A stretch of 64,000 nt of DNA from Sulfobacillus thermosulfidooxidans (GTDB lineage Bacteria; Bacillota; Sulfobacillia; Sulfobacillales; Sulfobacillaceae), in the NCBI RefSeq assembly GCF_001280565.1, contig NZ_LGRO01000001.1, positions 3,038,001 through 3,102,000 of the forward strand. Reading direction: 5' to 3'. The notes beneath the pieces were generated by a model. It saw only the letters and a list, made by a program, of their open reading frames with translations, searched no databases and was not told where the DNA came from. The translations under genes were made by a program, and so were the position numbers. Numbering within the stretch: the stretch's first letter is position 1; every line of letters starts with the position of its first letter. Positions 1-9,043 of the stretch are shown one piece after another.

Positions 1-1
1 C

Positions 2-340
2 CAGCAATATACGTTGTCGCGTCCTTCACTTGGTAACCAGACAGTGATTATTGCGCTTATTGGGGGGATTCGGCATTGGGGATGCGAGGCCACCTTGCAA
101 GGCATCATTTATTTTACCTTATCAGGCTACGTGCAAGCGCTATTGCGCTTGGTACCTCTTGGACAGCGTGAGGCGCAAAAGTTACTATTTGAGCTAAAGC
201 CATGGACTATGGATGTGCTAAAGGGTGTGCGCAAGCAAATTGACTTCTTAAGTGTGGAAGATATCGGATCGAGTATGCCGGTTTACGATATTGCTGTAAT
301 GCGCCACAAAGATCTCTATTCCCGACTGTTCCGATCTTAA
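2..340 (+). CDS. ureF: Urease accessory protein UreF, C-terminal part
   Basis: The open frame runs in from the left edge, so only about the last 112 residues are present and the true start lies outside. UreF works with UreD and UreG to deliver nickel to apo-urease in the cytoplasm. The visible part has the helical C-terminus of the family: a [22 protein letters not shown]-like stretch followed by the amphipathic [13 protein letters not shown] region. It ends 32 bases before ureG on the same strand, and UreG and UreD follow directly, which supports the call. The TTG at 14 lies inside the domain and is not a credible start. The structural genes ureABC are presumably upstream of the window (inference). 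Confidence 0.85.
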   Translation, partial: QQYTLSRPSLGNQTVIIALIGGIRHWGCEATLQGIIYFTLSGYVQALLRLVPLGQREAQKLLFELKPWTMDVLKGVRKQIDFLSVEDIGSSMPVYDIAVMRHKDLYSRLFRS

Positions 341-372
341 ATCTGAATTTTGAAAGACAGGGGAGAATCACC

Positions 373-1014
373 GTGAAACCAGTAAGAATTGGCGTGGCAG
401 GGCCCGTTGGTTCGGGTAAGACCACCGTGGTGGAATGGCTTGCCCGGGCATTACGGGAAGATTATAGTATTGCGGTTATCACCAATGATATTTACACACG
501 CGAAGACGAGCGCATTCTGGTGAGTAGCCAAGTGTTGCCTGCAGAGCGTATTCGGGGAGTCGAAACAGGGGGATGCCCCCATACGGCGATTCGCGAAGAT
601 GCATCCGTAAACCTTGATGCACTAGATGAATTGTGCGCAGCATTTCCGGATTTGGATATCGTGCTTATTGAAAGTGGCGGGGACAATCTTGCGGCCACAT
701 TTAGTCCGGAGTTAGCCGACTTTGTTATCTATGTGATTGATGTAGCGGCCGGGGAAAAACTTCCACGGAAGGGAGGACCTGGGATTATTAAATCCGATGT
801 CTTGATTATCAACAAAATTGATCTCGCTCCGTATGTGGGAGCTCGTCTTGAAGTCATGATCCATGATACGGAACAAATTCGCCCAGGGCCCTATGTCTTA
901 ACGAATTTAAAAACTGGCGAAGGTTTTGAAAAATTGCTGAAGATTGTGCGGAGTGAGGCGTTATTTGAAGAGATGACAAAATCCATCTCAAACGGGGAAC
1001 AATATGACCATTAG
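373..1014 (+). CDS. ureG: Urease accessory GTPase UreG
   Basis: SIMIBI-class GTPase that drives nickel insertion into urease. At 213 residues it has normal family length. It shows the P-loop GPVGSGKTT (residues 10-18), the metal-binding CPH motif (68-70) inside the conserved [13 protein letters not shown] block, the [15 protein letters not shown] block (100-114) and the guanine-specificity motif NKID (147-150). The start is GTG at 373, behind AGGGGAG (around 359-366). It overlaps ureD by 11 bases, which indicates translational coupling. Confidence 0.97.
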   Translation: MKPVRIGVAGPVGSGKTTVVEWLARALREDYSIAVITNDIYTREDERILVSSQVLPAERIRGVETGGCPHTAIREDASVNLDALDELCAAFPDLDIVLIESGGDNLAATFSPELADFVIYVIDVAAGEKLPRKGGPGIIKSDVLIINKIDLAPYVGARLEVMIHDTEQIRPGPYVLTNLKTGEGFEKLLKIVRSEALFEEMTKSISNGEQYDH

Positions 1015-1834
1015 TCGGCAACGCATTCACGTTTATCCGCAGCGCATTGATACTTATTTCGAACCTCCGTTGCACCTTTTTGTGTTAAATCATTCGTCTC
1101 CTTTTCATGTTGTGAGTGCTGAGCTCGGAGGAATTTTGGAAGACGACTTCTTCGAAACAGAAATTATTGTTGAGCCTCACGCCCGCCTATGGTTGAGCAC
1201 ACAAGAAGCTACCAAACTGTTAGCGATGCCTAGTGGCTCGGCGGGACATCGCTGGCATATTATTTTAAAAGATCATGCGCAATTGGTTTCTATTCCCCAT
1301 GCGATCATTCCCTATGCGCACAGCGATTTTACCCAAACCGTCACGTGCGAATTAGGACATCATGCCACCTTAATGTGGGCAGAAGAAATCATCGCTGGGC
1401 GGCTTGCTCATGGAGAACGATTTCAATTTCGACACTTTCACAGCCGAATGACGGTAATGCCATCAGATTCTTCCGATCCTCTCTATCACGAAAACTTATG
1501 TTTTAAACCCTTGGAGCGGTTTTTTCATCACGATGGTAGTTGGGAACAATTTACAGCGTGGGGTTCTTTGCTGGTCATGGACTCAGAGCCCATTGCAGAT
1601 CACGTAAACCCCGATTACTCTCATGATGTGCGCTGTGCCCCTTACCAATTTGGTCATGAATCAAGGGACGATCAAAAATCCAAAAGGCCACGGCAATATC
1701 AGGGATTCTCGCCCATTCGGGGAGGATATATATGGCGAGTGATGTCAGAAGATCCTCAACGCGTTCACGACGACCTACAAGCGGCTGTAAACCCAAAGAG
1801 GAATTCTCGCACGGCAGATGTGGTCCTTCCCTGA
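1004..1834 (+). CDS. ureD: Urease accessory protein UreD (UreH)
   Basis: A 276-residue UreD/UreH family protein, the scaffold that binds apo-urease and recruits UreF and UreG. The family pattern is visible: a beta-rich body with [13 protein letters not shown]-like text near residues 66-78 (in many homologues T-Q-x-A-T-K-V) and the [16 protein letters not shown] segment at about 97-112, matching the usual P-x-P-x-I-P-F-x-x-S-x-Y block. The ATG lies inside the end of ureG. The gene stops only 4 bases before the stop of the convergent regulator gene, so there is no room for a dedicated terminator. Confidence 0.93.
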   Translation: MTISRQRIHVYPQRIDTYFEPPLHLFVLNHSSPFHVVSAELGGILEDDFFETEIIVEPHARLWLSTQEATKLLAMPSGSAGHRWHIILKDHAQLVSIPHAIIPYAHSDFTQTVTCELGHHATLMWAEEIIAGRLAHGERFQFRHFHSRMTVMPSDSSDPLYHENLCFKPLERFFHHDGSWEQFTAWGSLLVMDSEPIADHVNPDYSHDVRCAPYQFGHESRDDQKSKRPRQYQGFSPIRGGYIWRVMSEDPQRVHDDLQAAVNPKRNSRTADVVLP

Positions 1835-1838
1835 AGAG

Positions 1839-3470
1839 TTAACGGTTTGGATCCTCTTCAAGGGGTACCAAATCTAAAGACGGGAGTGTATCCCACGAAA
1901 TTTGTCCCAAGACCATAAGCGCCGTCAAAATTTCCCATAACGACAATGGATCGTGCATACGCCATCCAGTCAACTCTTCGATTTGCTTCAGACGGTATTT
2001 TAACGTTCCCGGATGAATGTACAAACGCGCACTGGCTTTTTTTATGGACATTTGCGAGGTGATATAGGTCTTTAAGGTTGTGAGAAGATCGGTATGATGC
2101 AAGTGATCTTCCTGTTCCAATGGGTGTAATAGTTTTACGCAATATGCTTTAAATTCTGGGATTTTGTGGTAATAAGGCAATAATCGAATGCCGGGTATAG
2201 AGGCAATCGACAGCGGTTTATCCATTTCGTTCTCAAAAGCAAATCGTGCGGACTGAAAAGCTTCATGAAAAGCGTAAGGAAAGTCTTCAAGATGGGATAC
2301 GTTTTGGCTGATCCCGATTCCAAGAGGTGTCGGTAGATTTTGCCGAATAATCTCTGTCCAGGAAGGCATCACAGACTCGGACAAAGCTTGAGGTATTATT
2401 CCAACCAAAACATCTTGAAACCAGCCAGCTAACAGCGGTGAATGGGAAGCATTCACCCGGCTATTTTGCTTTAATCTCAATATTGTCAAGTCACGATCAT
2501 GAGCGTTCAAATCAGGCTGATAGCAGACAACGACTTGAGCGGGACACAATGAGGAAAGGTGACAGAATTGATTCCAGCGTTCTAACAGATCGTCTTTATT
2601 ATCATAAGCCGGACTCAACAAGATTTTCAGTAGTTGCTGCCCTTCGTCCCAACTGATGGGAAGAATTTGAGTTTCAGCCCAACTCATTGCTGTCAATCGT
2701 GCTAATACAGGAAGCCAGCGTACCATATCTTGAGGGTGAGCCGTTTTAGGTTGGATAAATAGTCTTCCGATTAGTTGATTACGCCAATGAACGGGATGAC
2801 TTAACGCGATATGTGTTTCATGAGGGGGTTTTCCCCATATCGGGCCATTGTGTTCTTCTAGCCAAATCGGAGCATTTAGCCATGATTGCACTGCCGCTAG
2901 CAAATCCGGTAGGGATTTGGGGCCATCCGTTAACAGCGCGGACAACTCCGGGGAAAGGGGGACAGTGGGGAGCTCTTCTGTGCGTTCCCAAAACGCAGCC
3001 GAGACAGATGGATAATCGGTGGAAGCGACATAGGGAATGGTTACGGGACCCGTGGGAGGATGTGCCGTGACCACCAGGCGACAGGGTCGATCATCAAGGG
3101 CCCAGGTTTGTTTCATACTGATCCAAATAGGTTGGCCCGTCAACGCCGCGGTTGAACCCAATACATGACAGGTTAATAAACATAAACGAGGATTGGCCCG
3201 GCTTAAAGCGGCAATAGGACACGCATCAATGTTCAGGATAATCTGATCGTTGTCCATGCTCACGTGAACTTCGGCACCTATGGCTTGCTTGAATTTCGCT
3301 ACGGCTTGCACGGCATGAGATAACGTATGCACGGGTAACTGATTGTCGGCGATCCACTGTTGCACCCATTTCGCAATGCGGTAGGATTTTTCGACTGCCC
3401 CCGTTTGTCCAGACAATTCAGATGACGATTTAGCGAGAACACGCTCAACAAATTCTTCACGCAATGTCAT
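1839..3470 (-). CDS. PucR-family transcriptional regulator
   Basis: The last ~60 residues are a PucR C-terminal helix-turn-helix (HTH_30): ...QMSIKKASARLYIHPGTLKYRLKQIEELTG, the signature of regulators such as PucR and CdaR, which often control purine, allantoin or other nitrogen catabolism. The larger N-terminal part (~480 residues) is probably sensory and I cannot assign a ligand. A frame extends to an ATG at 3527, but I chose ATG 3470 because AAAGAGG sits about 9 bases upstream, while the ATG at 3527 has no ribosome site and lies at the centre of a perfect palindrome. The gene faces urease genes on one side and is divergent from the carbonic anhydrase on the other, so control of this nitrogen block is plausible but unproven. 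Confidence 0.85.
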   Translation of the reverse strand: MTLREEFVERVLAKSSSELSGQTGAVEKSYRIAKWVQQWIADNQLPVHTLSHAVQAVAKFKQAIGAEVHVSMDNDQIILNIDACPIAALSRANPRLCLLTCHVLGSTAALTGQPIWISMKQTWALDDRPCRLVVTAHPPTGPVTIPYVASTDYPSVSAAFWERTEELPTVPLSPELSALLTDGPKSLPDLLAAVQSWLNAPIWLEEHNGPIWGKPPHETHIALSHPVHWRNQLIGRLFIQPKTAHPQDMVRWLPVLARLTAMSWAETQILPISWDEGQQLLKILLSPAYDNKDDLLERWNQFCHLSSLCPAQVVVCYQPDLNAHDRDLTILRLKQNSRVNASHSPLLAGWFQDVLVGIIPQALSESVMPSWTEIIRQNLPTPLGIGISQNVSHLEDFPYAFHEAFQSARFAFENEMDKPLSIASIPGIRLLPYYHKIPEFKAYCVKLLHPLEQEDHLHHTDLLTTLKTYITSQMSIKKASARLYIHPGTLKYRLKQIEELTGWRMHDPLSLWEILTALMVLGQISWDTLPSLDLVPLEEDPNR

Positions 3471-3518
3471 CGGCAACGCCTCTTTCTTTGCGAAACAGGA
3501 ATGGGTTTTTACGATCCC

Positions 3519-3550
3519 TTTGTCCATATGGACAAAATTCCCATAGGAAT
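3519..3550. promoter_or_regulatory. Palindromic candidate operator between regulator and carbonic anhydrase
   Basis: An 18-base perfect palindrome, TTTGTCCATATGGACAAA, lies at 3519-3536. It is followed at once by a second dyad with arms ATTCC/GGAAT around CATA (3537-3550). Both sit in the divergent intergenic region of the PucR-type gene and the carbonic anhydrase gene, a typical place for a regulator-binding site. The binding protein is not known from sequence. Confidence 0.5.
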
Positions 3551-3632
3551 ATGCGCTACTTAATTAATGACGTAGTAATAAATGGCTATTACCATTATAC
3601 ATGCACGATCAAAAAGTAAAAGGAGGATGACA

Positions 3633-4238
3633 ATGCTATTCGAAACCTTAGATCAACAAATCAAGAATTACGCTGATTGGGTTTTACGGCGTCAGCGGGG
3701 CATTCCCAACAACCGGCGGTTATTCGTTGTGGCGTGTATGGACGAAAGATTACCGGTTGAGGAGGCTTTAGGGATTGACAAGGGTGATGCCCATATTTTT
3801 CGTAATGCGGGCGGTCTGGTCACCGACGACGTTATTCGTTCCGCTATGTTGACGACGAACTTTTTTGGTACCGAGGAAATTATTATTGTCAATCACACGG
3901 AATGTGGGATGATGTCGGCCAAAACTGAGGCATTAGTGCAAGCCATGAAGGACAAAGTGGGCAATCTTGAACAGGTGGCTCTCGATCCCTCACTACCTGA
4001 ATTGACATTGAGCGATCCGAATGCCTTTGGACGGTGGATTAAGATGTTTGATGACGTGGATGAGATTTCTGAGGCCCAAGTAAAATTTCTACGAAACCAT
4101 CCCTTTATTCCGGCTCATGTCACTATTCACAGCTATGTTTATGAAGTGGAAACGGCTCGCTTACGCAAACCTCATGAACGTCTGGCAGAACATGTCAATG
4201 ACGCACGGACGATGATTGAACATGCGTATTTAGCCTAG
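3633..4238 (+). CDS. Beta-class carbonic anhydrase-like protein
   Basis: A 201-residue cytoplasmic zinc enzyme of the beta-carbonic anhydrase superfamily, interconverting CO2 and bicarbonate. Zinc ligands and the catalytic dyad are visible: C35-x-D37-x-R39 in VVACMDER, and H88-x-x-C91 in VNHTECGM. An earlier ATG in frame at 3582 exists, but AAAGGAGG at 3619-3626 places the start at 3633. Urease releases CO2 as well as ammonia, so a neighbouring carbonic anhydrase makes functional sense (inference). Some members of this short clade act on CS2 or COS instead of CO2; that cannot be excluded. Confidence 0.88.
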   Translation: MLFETLDQQIKNYADWVLRRQRGIPNNRRLFVVACMDERLPVEEALGIDKGDAHIFRNAGGLVTDDVIRSAMLTTNFFGTEEIIIVNHTECGMMSAKTEALVQAMKDKVGNLEQVALDPSLPELTLSDPNAFGRWIKMFDDVDEISEAQVKFLRNHPFIPAHVTIHSYVYEVETARLRKPHERLAEHVNDARTMIEHAYLA

Positions 4239-4255
4239 CTGTACCGACGGCCATA

Positions 4256-4287
4256 AAACAGGGGAAGAAAGTTTCCCCTGTTTTTTA
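4256..4287 (+). terminator. Rho-independent terminator after carbonic anhydrase gene
   Basis: Inverted repeat ACAGGGGAA (4258-4266) and TTCCCCTGT (4273-4281) with a 6-base loop, directly followed by TTTTTT. It is 18 bases after the stop codon. Confidence 0.9.
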
Positions 4288-4414
4288 TTATGCTACATCG
4301 TCCATGTAATGGCTGCGATTTAGTCCCTTGGTAAGTTCTGCATAGGGGAACTCTCTTTCTTATGGCGGTATAGAGTATAGCAACAACGGTATTGAGAAAG
4401 GTGAGAAAAAAATT

Positions 4415-5545
4415 ATGCGGTTGAAAGCGCGCAGCATCGGCGTCGTTGCAGTGATAGGTAGTGTTGTCACCTCGTTATTAGCCGGATGTGGCCAAAATGC
4501 TACCAAGAATAGTGCACCGGCTCACTCCACAGTTTTATCCAAAACCGTCATTCATTTTCCTGGGGGGAACGTGAAGCCTTTAGCTCATCTCACCACGGTC
4601 TATGTGGCAGATGATAAGGATCCAGCAGGAGCTGGCATAATGTTAGCGAATGCATTAGGGTATTTTAAGCAACTTGGGATTCGCGTCAAATTAGAAACAT
4701 TTAATTCCGGAGCTGATGAGTTTAATTCCTTGGCAGCCAATCAAATCGACGTCGCCCGGGGTCTCATCTCGGCGGCATTTTTTAACTCGTATTCCCAAGG
4801 TCTGCCGGTCTACTTAGTGGCTGACGGGGGACATAATTTGCCGGGACGACCGTATTTTGCCCTGGTTTTGCGTAAGAGCTTACAAGGTCGCATTAAAACA
4901 TATTCCCAGTTAAAAGGACTAAAAATTGGTTTGGTATCCTTTGGCAATGTCAATCAGCTATTCTTAGACCGGGCTCTGGCTAAAGGGCATCTGACTAACC
5001 ATGATGTACATCTGGTGGTTGTCGACTCGTTTTCCGATTTAGTCACAGCGATGGGCAATGGAGCGGTTGATGGTGCCATGTTGGTAGAACCGGATATTTA
5101 CCGGGCGACGTCCGAAGGTATTGGCTTTGTATTTAAAGATCCGACACAATATGCTCCGCAAGAAGAAGCTTCGACATTGATGTTTTCCTCAAATTTTGTT
5201 AAGGATACCCCTGTCGCACGGCGATTCATTTTAGCGTATCTCGAAGGGGTTCGGTATTTTGATACGCACTTTGTCTATTCGCATCAGGGAGAAAATAGGG
5301 TGCTTCACATCATTAGCCAGGATTCTGGGGATCCTGTGTCACTACTTACCCATATCAATCCAGCAGGACTTTCTCCATATGGCACCTTTTCTGTGGCTCA
5401 AGTGCAACAAGACGAAAATTGGTACCAACAATATGGAACCGTGACCCATAATGTTCCCGCCACCAAATTGGTCAACTTAAGTTTTGTCAAATGGGCGGAT
5501 CAAATTCTTGGACCATACCATTATCCAAAGAATCCCCATCCCTAA
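4415..5545 (+). CDS. ABC transporter substrate-binding lipoprotein (NMT1/SsuA type)
   Basis: A 376-residue secreted binding protein. The N-terminus is a lipoprotein signal with lipobox LLAGC (Cys25 is the lipidation site), followed by a low-complexity linker. The mature part is a type II periplasmic-binding fold of the NMT1/THI5/SsuA group: a VADDKDPAGAGIMLANALGYFKQLGI opening, then YSQLKGLKIGLVS (around 165-177) and ...AMGNGAVDGAMLVEPD... (around 213-228). Relatives bind sulfonates, nitrate, pyrimidines or other small organics. It heads a three-gene importer with a TauC/SsuC-type permease and a matching ATPase. The amidase convergent with the operon hints at an amide or N-containing ligand, but the ligand cannot be read from sequence. 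Confidence 0.85.
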   Translation: MRLKARSIGVVAVIGSVVTSLLAGCGQNATKNSAPAHSTVLSKTVIHFPGGNVKPLAHLTTVYVADDKDPAGAGIMLANALGYFKQLGIRVKLETFNSGADEFNSLAANQIDVARGLISAAFFNSYSQGLPVYLVADGGHNLPGRPYFALVLRKSLQGRIKTYSQLKGLKIGLVSFGNVNQLFLDRALAKGHLTNHDVHLVVVDSFSDLVTAMGNGAVDGAMLVEPDIYRATSEGIGFVFKDPTQYAPQEEASTLMFSSNFVKDTPVARRFILAYLEGVRYFDTHFVYSHQGENRVLHIISQDSGDPVSLLTHINPAGLSPYGTFSVAQVQQDENWYQQYGTVTHNVPATKLVNLSFVKWADQILGPYHYPKNPHP

Positions 5546-5586
5546 TGATTCCTGAACAATGGCAAATGCGCCGAGGAGGTATATTT

Positions 5587-6432
5587 ATGGCCCAAAGGAT
5601 TAAGACGGAAAATCTTTCTCCGGACTTGCAAGTCGTGATCCGTAAGCCGTTTTCAGGTCATGCTTCATGGAGACGCGATTTCACGCATTCCTTGAATAAT
5701 CGCCTGATCCAATTAGCTTCACCCATCGCTCTTTTGATTGTCTGGGAATTAATAGTTCTCTCTGGTGTGGTAAACGCGAAATTCTTTCCGGCACCGACCG
5801 AAATCGTCGGGTCATTTTGGCATCTGGCGAGCAGCGGATTATTATACCTTGACTTAAAAGCTAGCTTGTACCGGATATTGGCAGGGTTTTTTCTGGGTGC
5901 TATTCCCGGTTTGATTCTTGGTTTGCTGATGGGATTGTTTCCTTTCGTTCGCGCTGTTCTCGAGCCGGTGGTTTCGGCTACGTATCCCATTCCTAAGCTG
6001 GCTCTTTTACCGCTGTTTATGCTGATTTTCGGTATTGGTAATCTTGAAATGATTTTGGTGATTGCCACGGGAGCGATTTACCTGGTCTTAATTAATACGG
6101 TTTCTGGAGTGCTAGAAATCCCCTCGATATATTGGGATGTTGCCCGCGATCTCAAAGCGAACTGGTGGGATCGTTTTAAAACGGTAGCACTGCCGGGAGC
6201 GTTGCCGCTTATTTTTACGGGCCTTCGTTTATCGATGGGAATGGCTGTCCTACTGATTGTCGCGGCCGAAAGCGATGGAGCAAACCATGGTGTAGGCTTT
6301 CTCATTTGGCGAGCCTATGACATCTACAATATCCGTCAAATGTATGTCGCATTTGTCCTGTTATCGCTAATGGGATATCTCTTGACGTTAGTCATCAACG
6401 AAATTGAGCATGTCGTCGTTAAATGGCGATAA
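5587..6432 (+). CDS. ABC transporter permease (SsuC/TauC type)
   Basis: A 281-residue inner-membrane permease with about six hydrophobic segments. The cytoplasmic EAA loop is clear (EIPSIYWDVARDLKANWWDRF..VALPGALP, around 178-207), the surface that docks on the ATPase. The frame is open from 5491, overlapping the binding-protein gene, but the GAGGAGG at 5573-5579 fixes the start at ATG 5587. It ends 24 bases before the ATPase start chosen here, consistent with one operon. Confidence 0.92.
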   Translation: MAQRIKTENLSPDLQVVIRKPFSGHASWRRDFTHSLNNRLIQLASPIALLIVWELIVLSGVVNAKFFPAPTEIVGSFWHLASSGLLYLDLKASLYRILAGFFLGAIPGLILGLLMGLFPFVRAVLEPVVSATYPIPKLALLPLFMLIFGIGNLEMILVIATGAIYLVLINTVSGVLEIPSIYWDVARDLKANWWDRFKTVALPGALPLIFTGLRLSMGMAVLLIVAAESDGANHGVGFLIWRAYDIYNIRQMYVAFVLLSLMGYLLTLVINEIEHVVVKWR

Positions 6433-6455
6433 GTCAGCGTAAACCGGGGGGACTG

Positions 6456-7250
6456 ATGATGGATGAGTCTCGATTAAGTATCGAAGTCAAACAGGTGAGT
6501 AAGCGATTTAAAAGCCGGCATCAAGAAATGGAAGCGATAACGGATATTTCCGTGAATGTTATGGCGGGGGAGTTTTTTTGTGTGGTAGGTCCCAGTGGTT
6601 GTGGGAAGACGACGCTGTTAAGGATTTTGGCGGGATTAGAAACGCAATCCGCCGGGGAAATTATCCTGCATTGGCAAGAACGCGATAGACCTCTGACCAC
6701 CATGGTGTTCCAAGAACAATCAGCTTTTCCTTGGATGACGGTGCAACAAAATGTGGAATATGGTCTTAAGCTTCGCAAAATGCCCAAGATGGAACGCGAA
6801 TCAATTACCCGTCACTGGATTGAGAAAGTGGGATTAGAAGGATTTGAGCATCATTATCCCTCACAGTTATCAGGAGGAATGAAACAACGTGTGGCCATTG
6901 CCCGGGCTTTTGCGAACGATCCGGAAATTTTGCTGATGGATGAGCCGTTTGCTAATCTTGATGAGCAAACCAAATTAATCATGCAACAAGAACTGATTGA
7001 ACTCTGGGAAGCGAATCGAAAGACTGTCCTATTCATTACCCATTCCATCGATGAAGCCATCGTTCTAGCAGACCGGGTGATGGTACTAACGGCAAGACCC
7101 GGGCGAGTCAAGAAAATTTTTTCTGTGGATTTTCCCCGTCCTCGACAGATTGCTGAACTGCGTTCTCATCCGCAATTTGCCGCCCTTTTTAGCCAAATTT
7201 GGTCCCTGTTGCGTGAAGAAGTGAGCCCAACAAGTAGTAAGATTGTTTGA
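6456..7250 (+). CDS. ABC transporter ATP-binding protein (SsuB/TauB type)
   Basis: ATPase of the preceding importer, 264 residues. All motifs are intact: Walker A GPSGCGKT (45-52), a Q-loop in FQEQSAFPW, signature LSGGMKQRVAIARA, Walker B ILLMDEPFANLD and H-loop FITHSIDEA. The open frame begins at 6423, overlapping the permease gene. I prefer ATG 6456 (or the ATG directly after it), which follows a GGGGGG run at 6446-6451. Confidence 0.92.
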   Translation: MMDESRLSIEVKQVSKRFKSRHQEMEAITDISVNVMAGEFFCVVGPSGCGKTTLLRILAGLETQSAGEIILHWQERDRPLTTMVFQEQSAFPWMTVQQNVEYGLKLRKMPKMERESITRHWIEKVGLEGFEHHYPSQLSGGMKQRVAIARAFANDPEILLMDEPFANLDEQTKLIMQQELIELWEANRKTVLFITHSIDEAIVLADRVMVLTARPGRVKKIFSVDFPRPRQIAELRSHPQFAALFSQIWSLLREEVSPTSSKIV

Positions 7251-7339
7251 CATCAATGTATTGTTCCATCCATGCCATGAAGCTTTCACGACTTCCGGGC
7301 TTGAGACCAGGGGGCTTGATTGTAACTGTCTTGGGCTGT

Positions 7340-8266
7340 TTAAAGACCGCCGTCAAGTATTTCTTTTTCCAGATGCATCGTCACAACCCAATTGGGTACA
7401 TCCACAATTTCTGAAATCTTTAAATCGGCTGCCACGCTGGCGATAAGGTAGGCATCCACCGCTGATAGTCCCGTACGGTTACAAATTAACGAAATCATAT
7501 GGCGTGTGGCTTGACGGGCGGCTTCAAATAAATCCGGCCCAATACCGGTCGTTACCCACGCGCGGCCCCGCCTTTGAGCATGGGCAGGAGTTTCGAGTTG
7601 CGGTAAAGTGACGGAAAGATTTTTTTCTAAATGAACACGAATTGTAACGAGAGCGTCGGTTTCGATAGCCGTGCCAGCGACTTCTCCATCTCCTTGAGCC
7701 GCATGAGTATCCCCCAGTGATAAGAGGGCACCTTTTACCGCCACGGGTAAATAAAGGCGGGATCCAGCGACCAAATGACGAATATCCATGTTGCCACCTT
7801 GGGCACGGGGAGGAACTAAGGAATGGTCGCCGTCTTGGGGAAGGGCAACCCCTATTGTGCCAACAAATGGTTTAACAGGAATGCGTAACCCTGGCAAAAG
7901 TTCTGCGTAATTGTGAGTGATGTGTGAAATGCGTAAATGGGGATGAGGGAACATTTCATGTAATAATCCAAAGCCAGGAATATTAGCGGTCCATCCCCAA
8001 TCGTTAACATCGACGGCCAAAATGTCTACCACGAGGGTGTCCCCTGGCTCAGCATTATCGACGTAAATGGGTCCCGTCACTGGATTGACCCGGGAGAAAT
8101 CGAGGTGACGTACATCCTCACTTTGTGAAGTTTCATTCAGCTGACCGCCCGAGGCGTTTGTTACCTCGACCTCAATGGTTGCATGATTGGGAACATGAAC
8201 AGCGGGTTCTAGATGATTATTCCATACCAAATGTGATTGTGATTTTGATAAATGAAAGGACAGCAC
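7340..8266 (-). CDS. Acetamidase/formamidase family protein (FmdA/AmdA)
   Basis: About 308 residues, matching the FmdA_AmdA family of metal-dependent amidases that release ammonia from formamide, acetamide or related small amides. The family text is visible: DFSRVNPVTGPIYVDNAEPGDTLVVDIL near the start, the glycine-rich GDTHAAQGDGEVAGTAIETDA block in the middle, and a conserved SVAADLKISEIVDVPNWVV end. The frame is open to 8305, but GTG 8266 is supported by AGGAGG at 8273-8278 with 6-base spacing. It converges on the ABC importer and lies near urease and a PucR-type regulator, so it may form part of one nitrogen-acquisition block. Confidence 0.88.
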   Translation of the reverse strand: MLSFHLSKSQSHLVWNNHLEPAVHVPNHATIEVEVTNASGGQLNETSQSEDVRHLDFSRVNPVTGPIYVDNAEPGDTLVVDILAVDVNDWGWTANIPGFGLLHEMFPHPHLRISHITHNYAELLPGLRIPVKPFVGTIGVALPQDGDHSLVPPRAQGGNMDIRHLVAGSRLYLPVAVKGALLSLGDTHAAQGDGEVAGTAIETDALVTIRVHLEKNLSVTLPQLETPAHAQRRGRAWVTTGIGPDLFEAARQATRHMISLICNRTGLSAVDAYLIASVAADLKISEIVDVPNWVVTMHLEKEILDGGL

Positions 8267-8392
8267 GAAAATCCTCCTCATGTCAATGAAGTCAAGACAT
8301 TCCATAGATATTGGGTTTAGTTAACCACAAGCAAGCCGTTCCCGACAAGGGCAGAATAGTTCTGTCTTGACCCAAGACAACTTGTGACAAGA

Positions 8393-8830
8393 CTATTGCC
8401 CCTGGGCATCAGAAGAATGAGATTCAGATTGAGGTACACGTGCCGTGACATAAGCAGCAACCATCCAGATGATCACAAACACAGCCGTTAAAACACCGCT
8501 TTCCCAAATTTGTTGAAAATTGGGGTGAGCCTCGACCGTTAAAAGAACCAAAAGATGACGAACTGAGGCTAAAGACGCTAAGGTGATAATCAATTCAGGG
8601 CGAATATGGTGGGTCGATTGCATGACCCTAGCAGTATGCGCGAGCTCAGCAAAGAGGAACGCTAACATTAACGGGTCGATGCTCGCATGTAAAGCGGTTA
8701 ATAGATGATGAGCATTGACAATCCACAGCCAGAACGTGTCAGCCAACACGAGTACCGTCGCTAGTGTAAATGCGGCCGTAACGCTACCCCATAGCCAAGA
8801 TTCAAACATACAACGCTTCGTGGTCATCAT
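8393..8830 (-). CDS. PsiE-like small membrane protein
   Basis: A 145-residue protein with four hydrophobic segments (roughly residues 12-32, 52-66, 80-98, 112-130). The central ELAHTARVMQS..HIRPELIITLASLASVRHLLVLL text resembles PsiE (phosphate-starvation-inducible family), in which an acidic residue and an Arg flank the membrane helices. Function in this family is unknown. The start is ATG 8830 or the adjacent ATG 8827, after AAAAAAGGATG. The family assignment rests on pattern only. Confidence 0.6.
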   Translation of the reverse strand: MMTTKRCMFESWLWGSVTAAFTLATVLVLADTFWLWIVNAHHLLTALHASIDPLMLAFLFAELAHTARVMQSTHHIRPELIITLASLASVRHLLVLLTVEAHPNFQQIWESGVLTAVFVIIWMVAAYVTARVPQSESHSSDAQGQ

Positions 8831-9043
8831 CCTTTTTTAAAGAATCGTGCTCGCCATCATACCATAGAATTCCGATAATGTTCAAGATAATAAAGAATTA
8901 TTGGACGACGATCAGATTTTGATGAGATTTCTGGAATAGAGCACGAACTTGAGCGTAATGCTCATAATGCGTATTTCCAAAAAATCTGTTAGGGTAACAG
9001 TATTGAGATTTTCATGGATCGCGCATAGGGGGGATCGTTTCGG

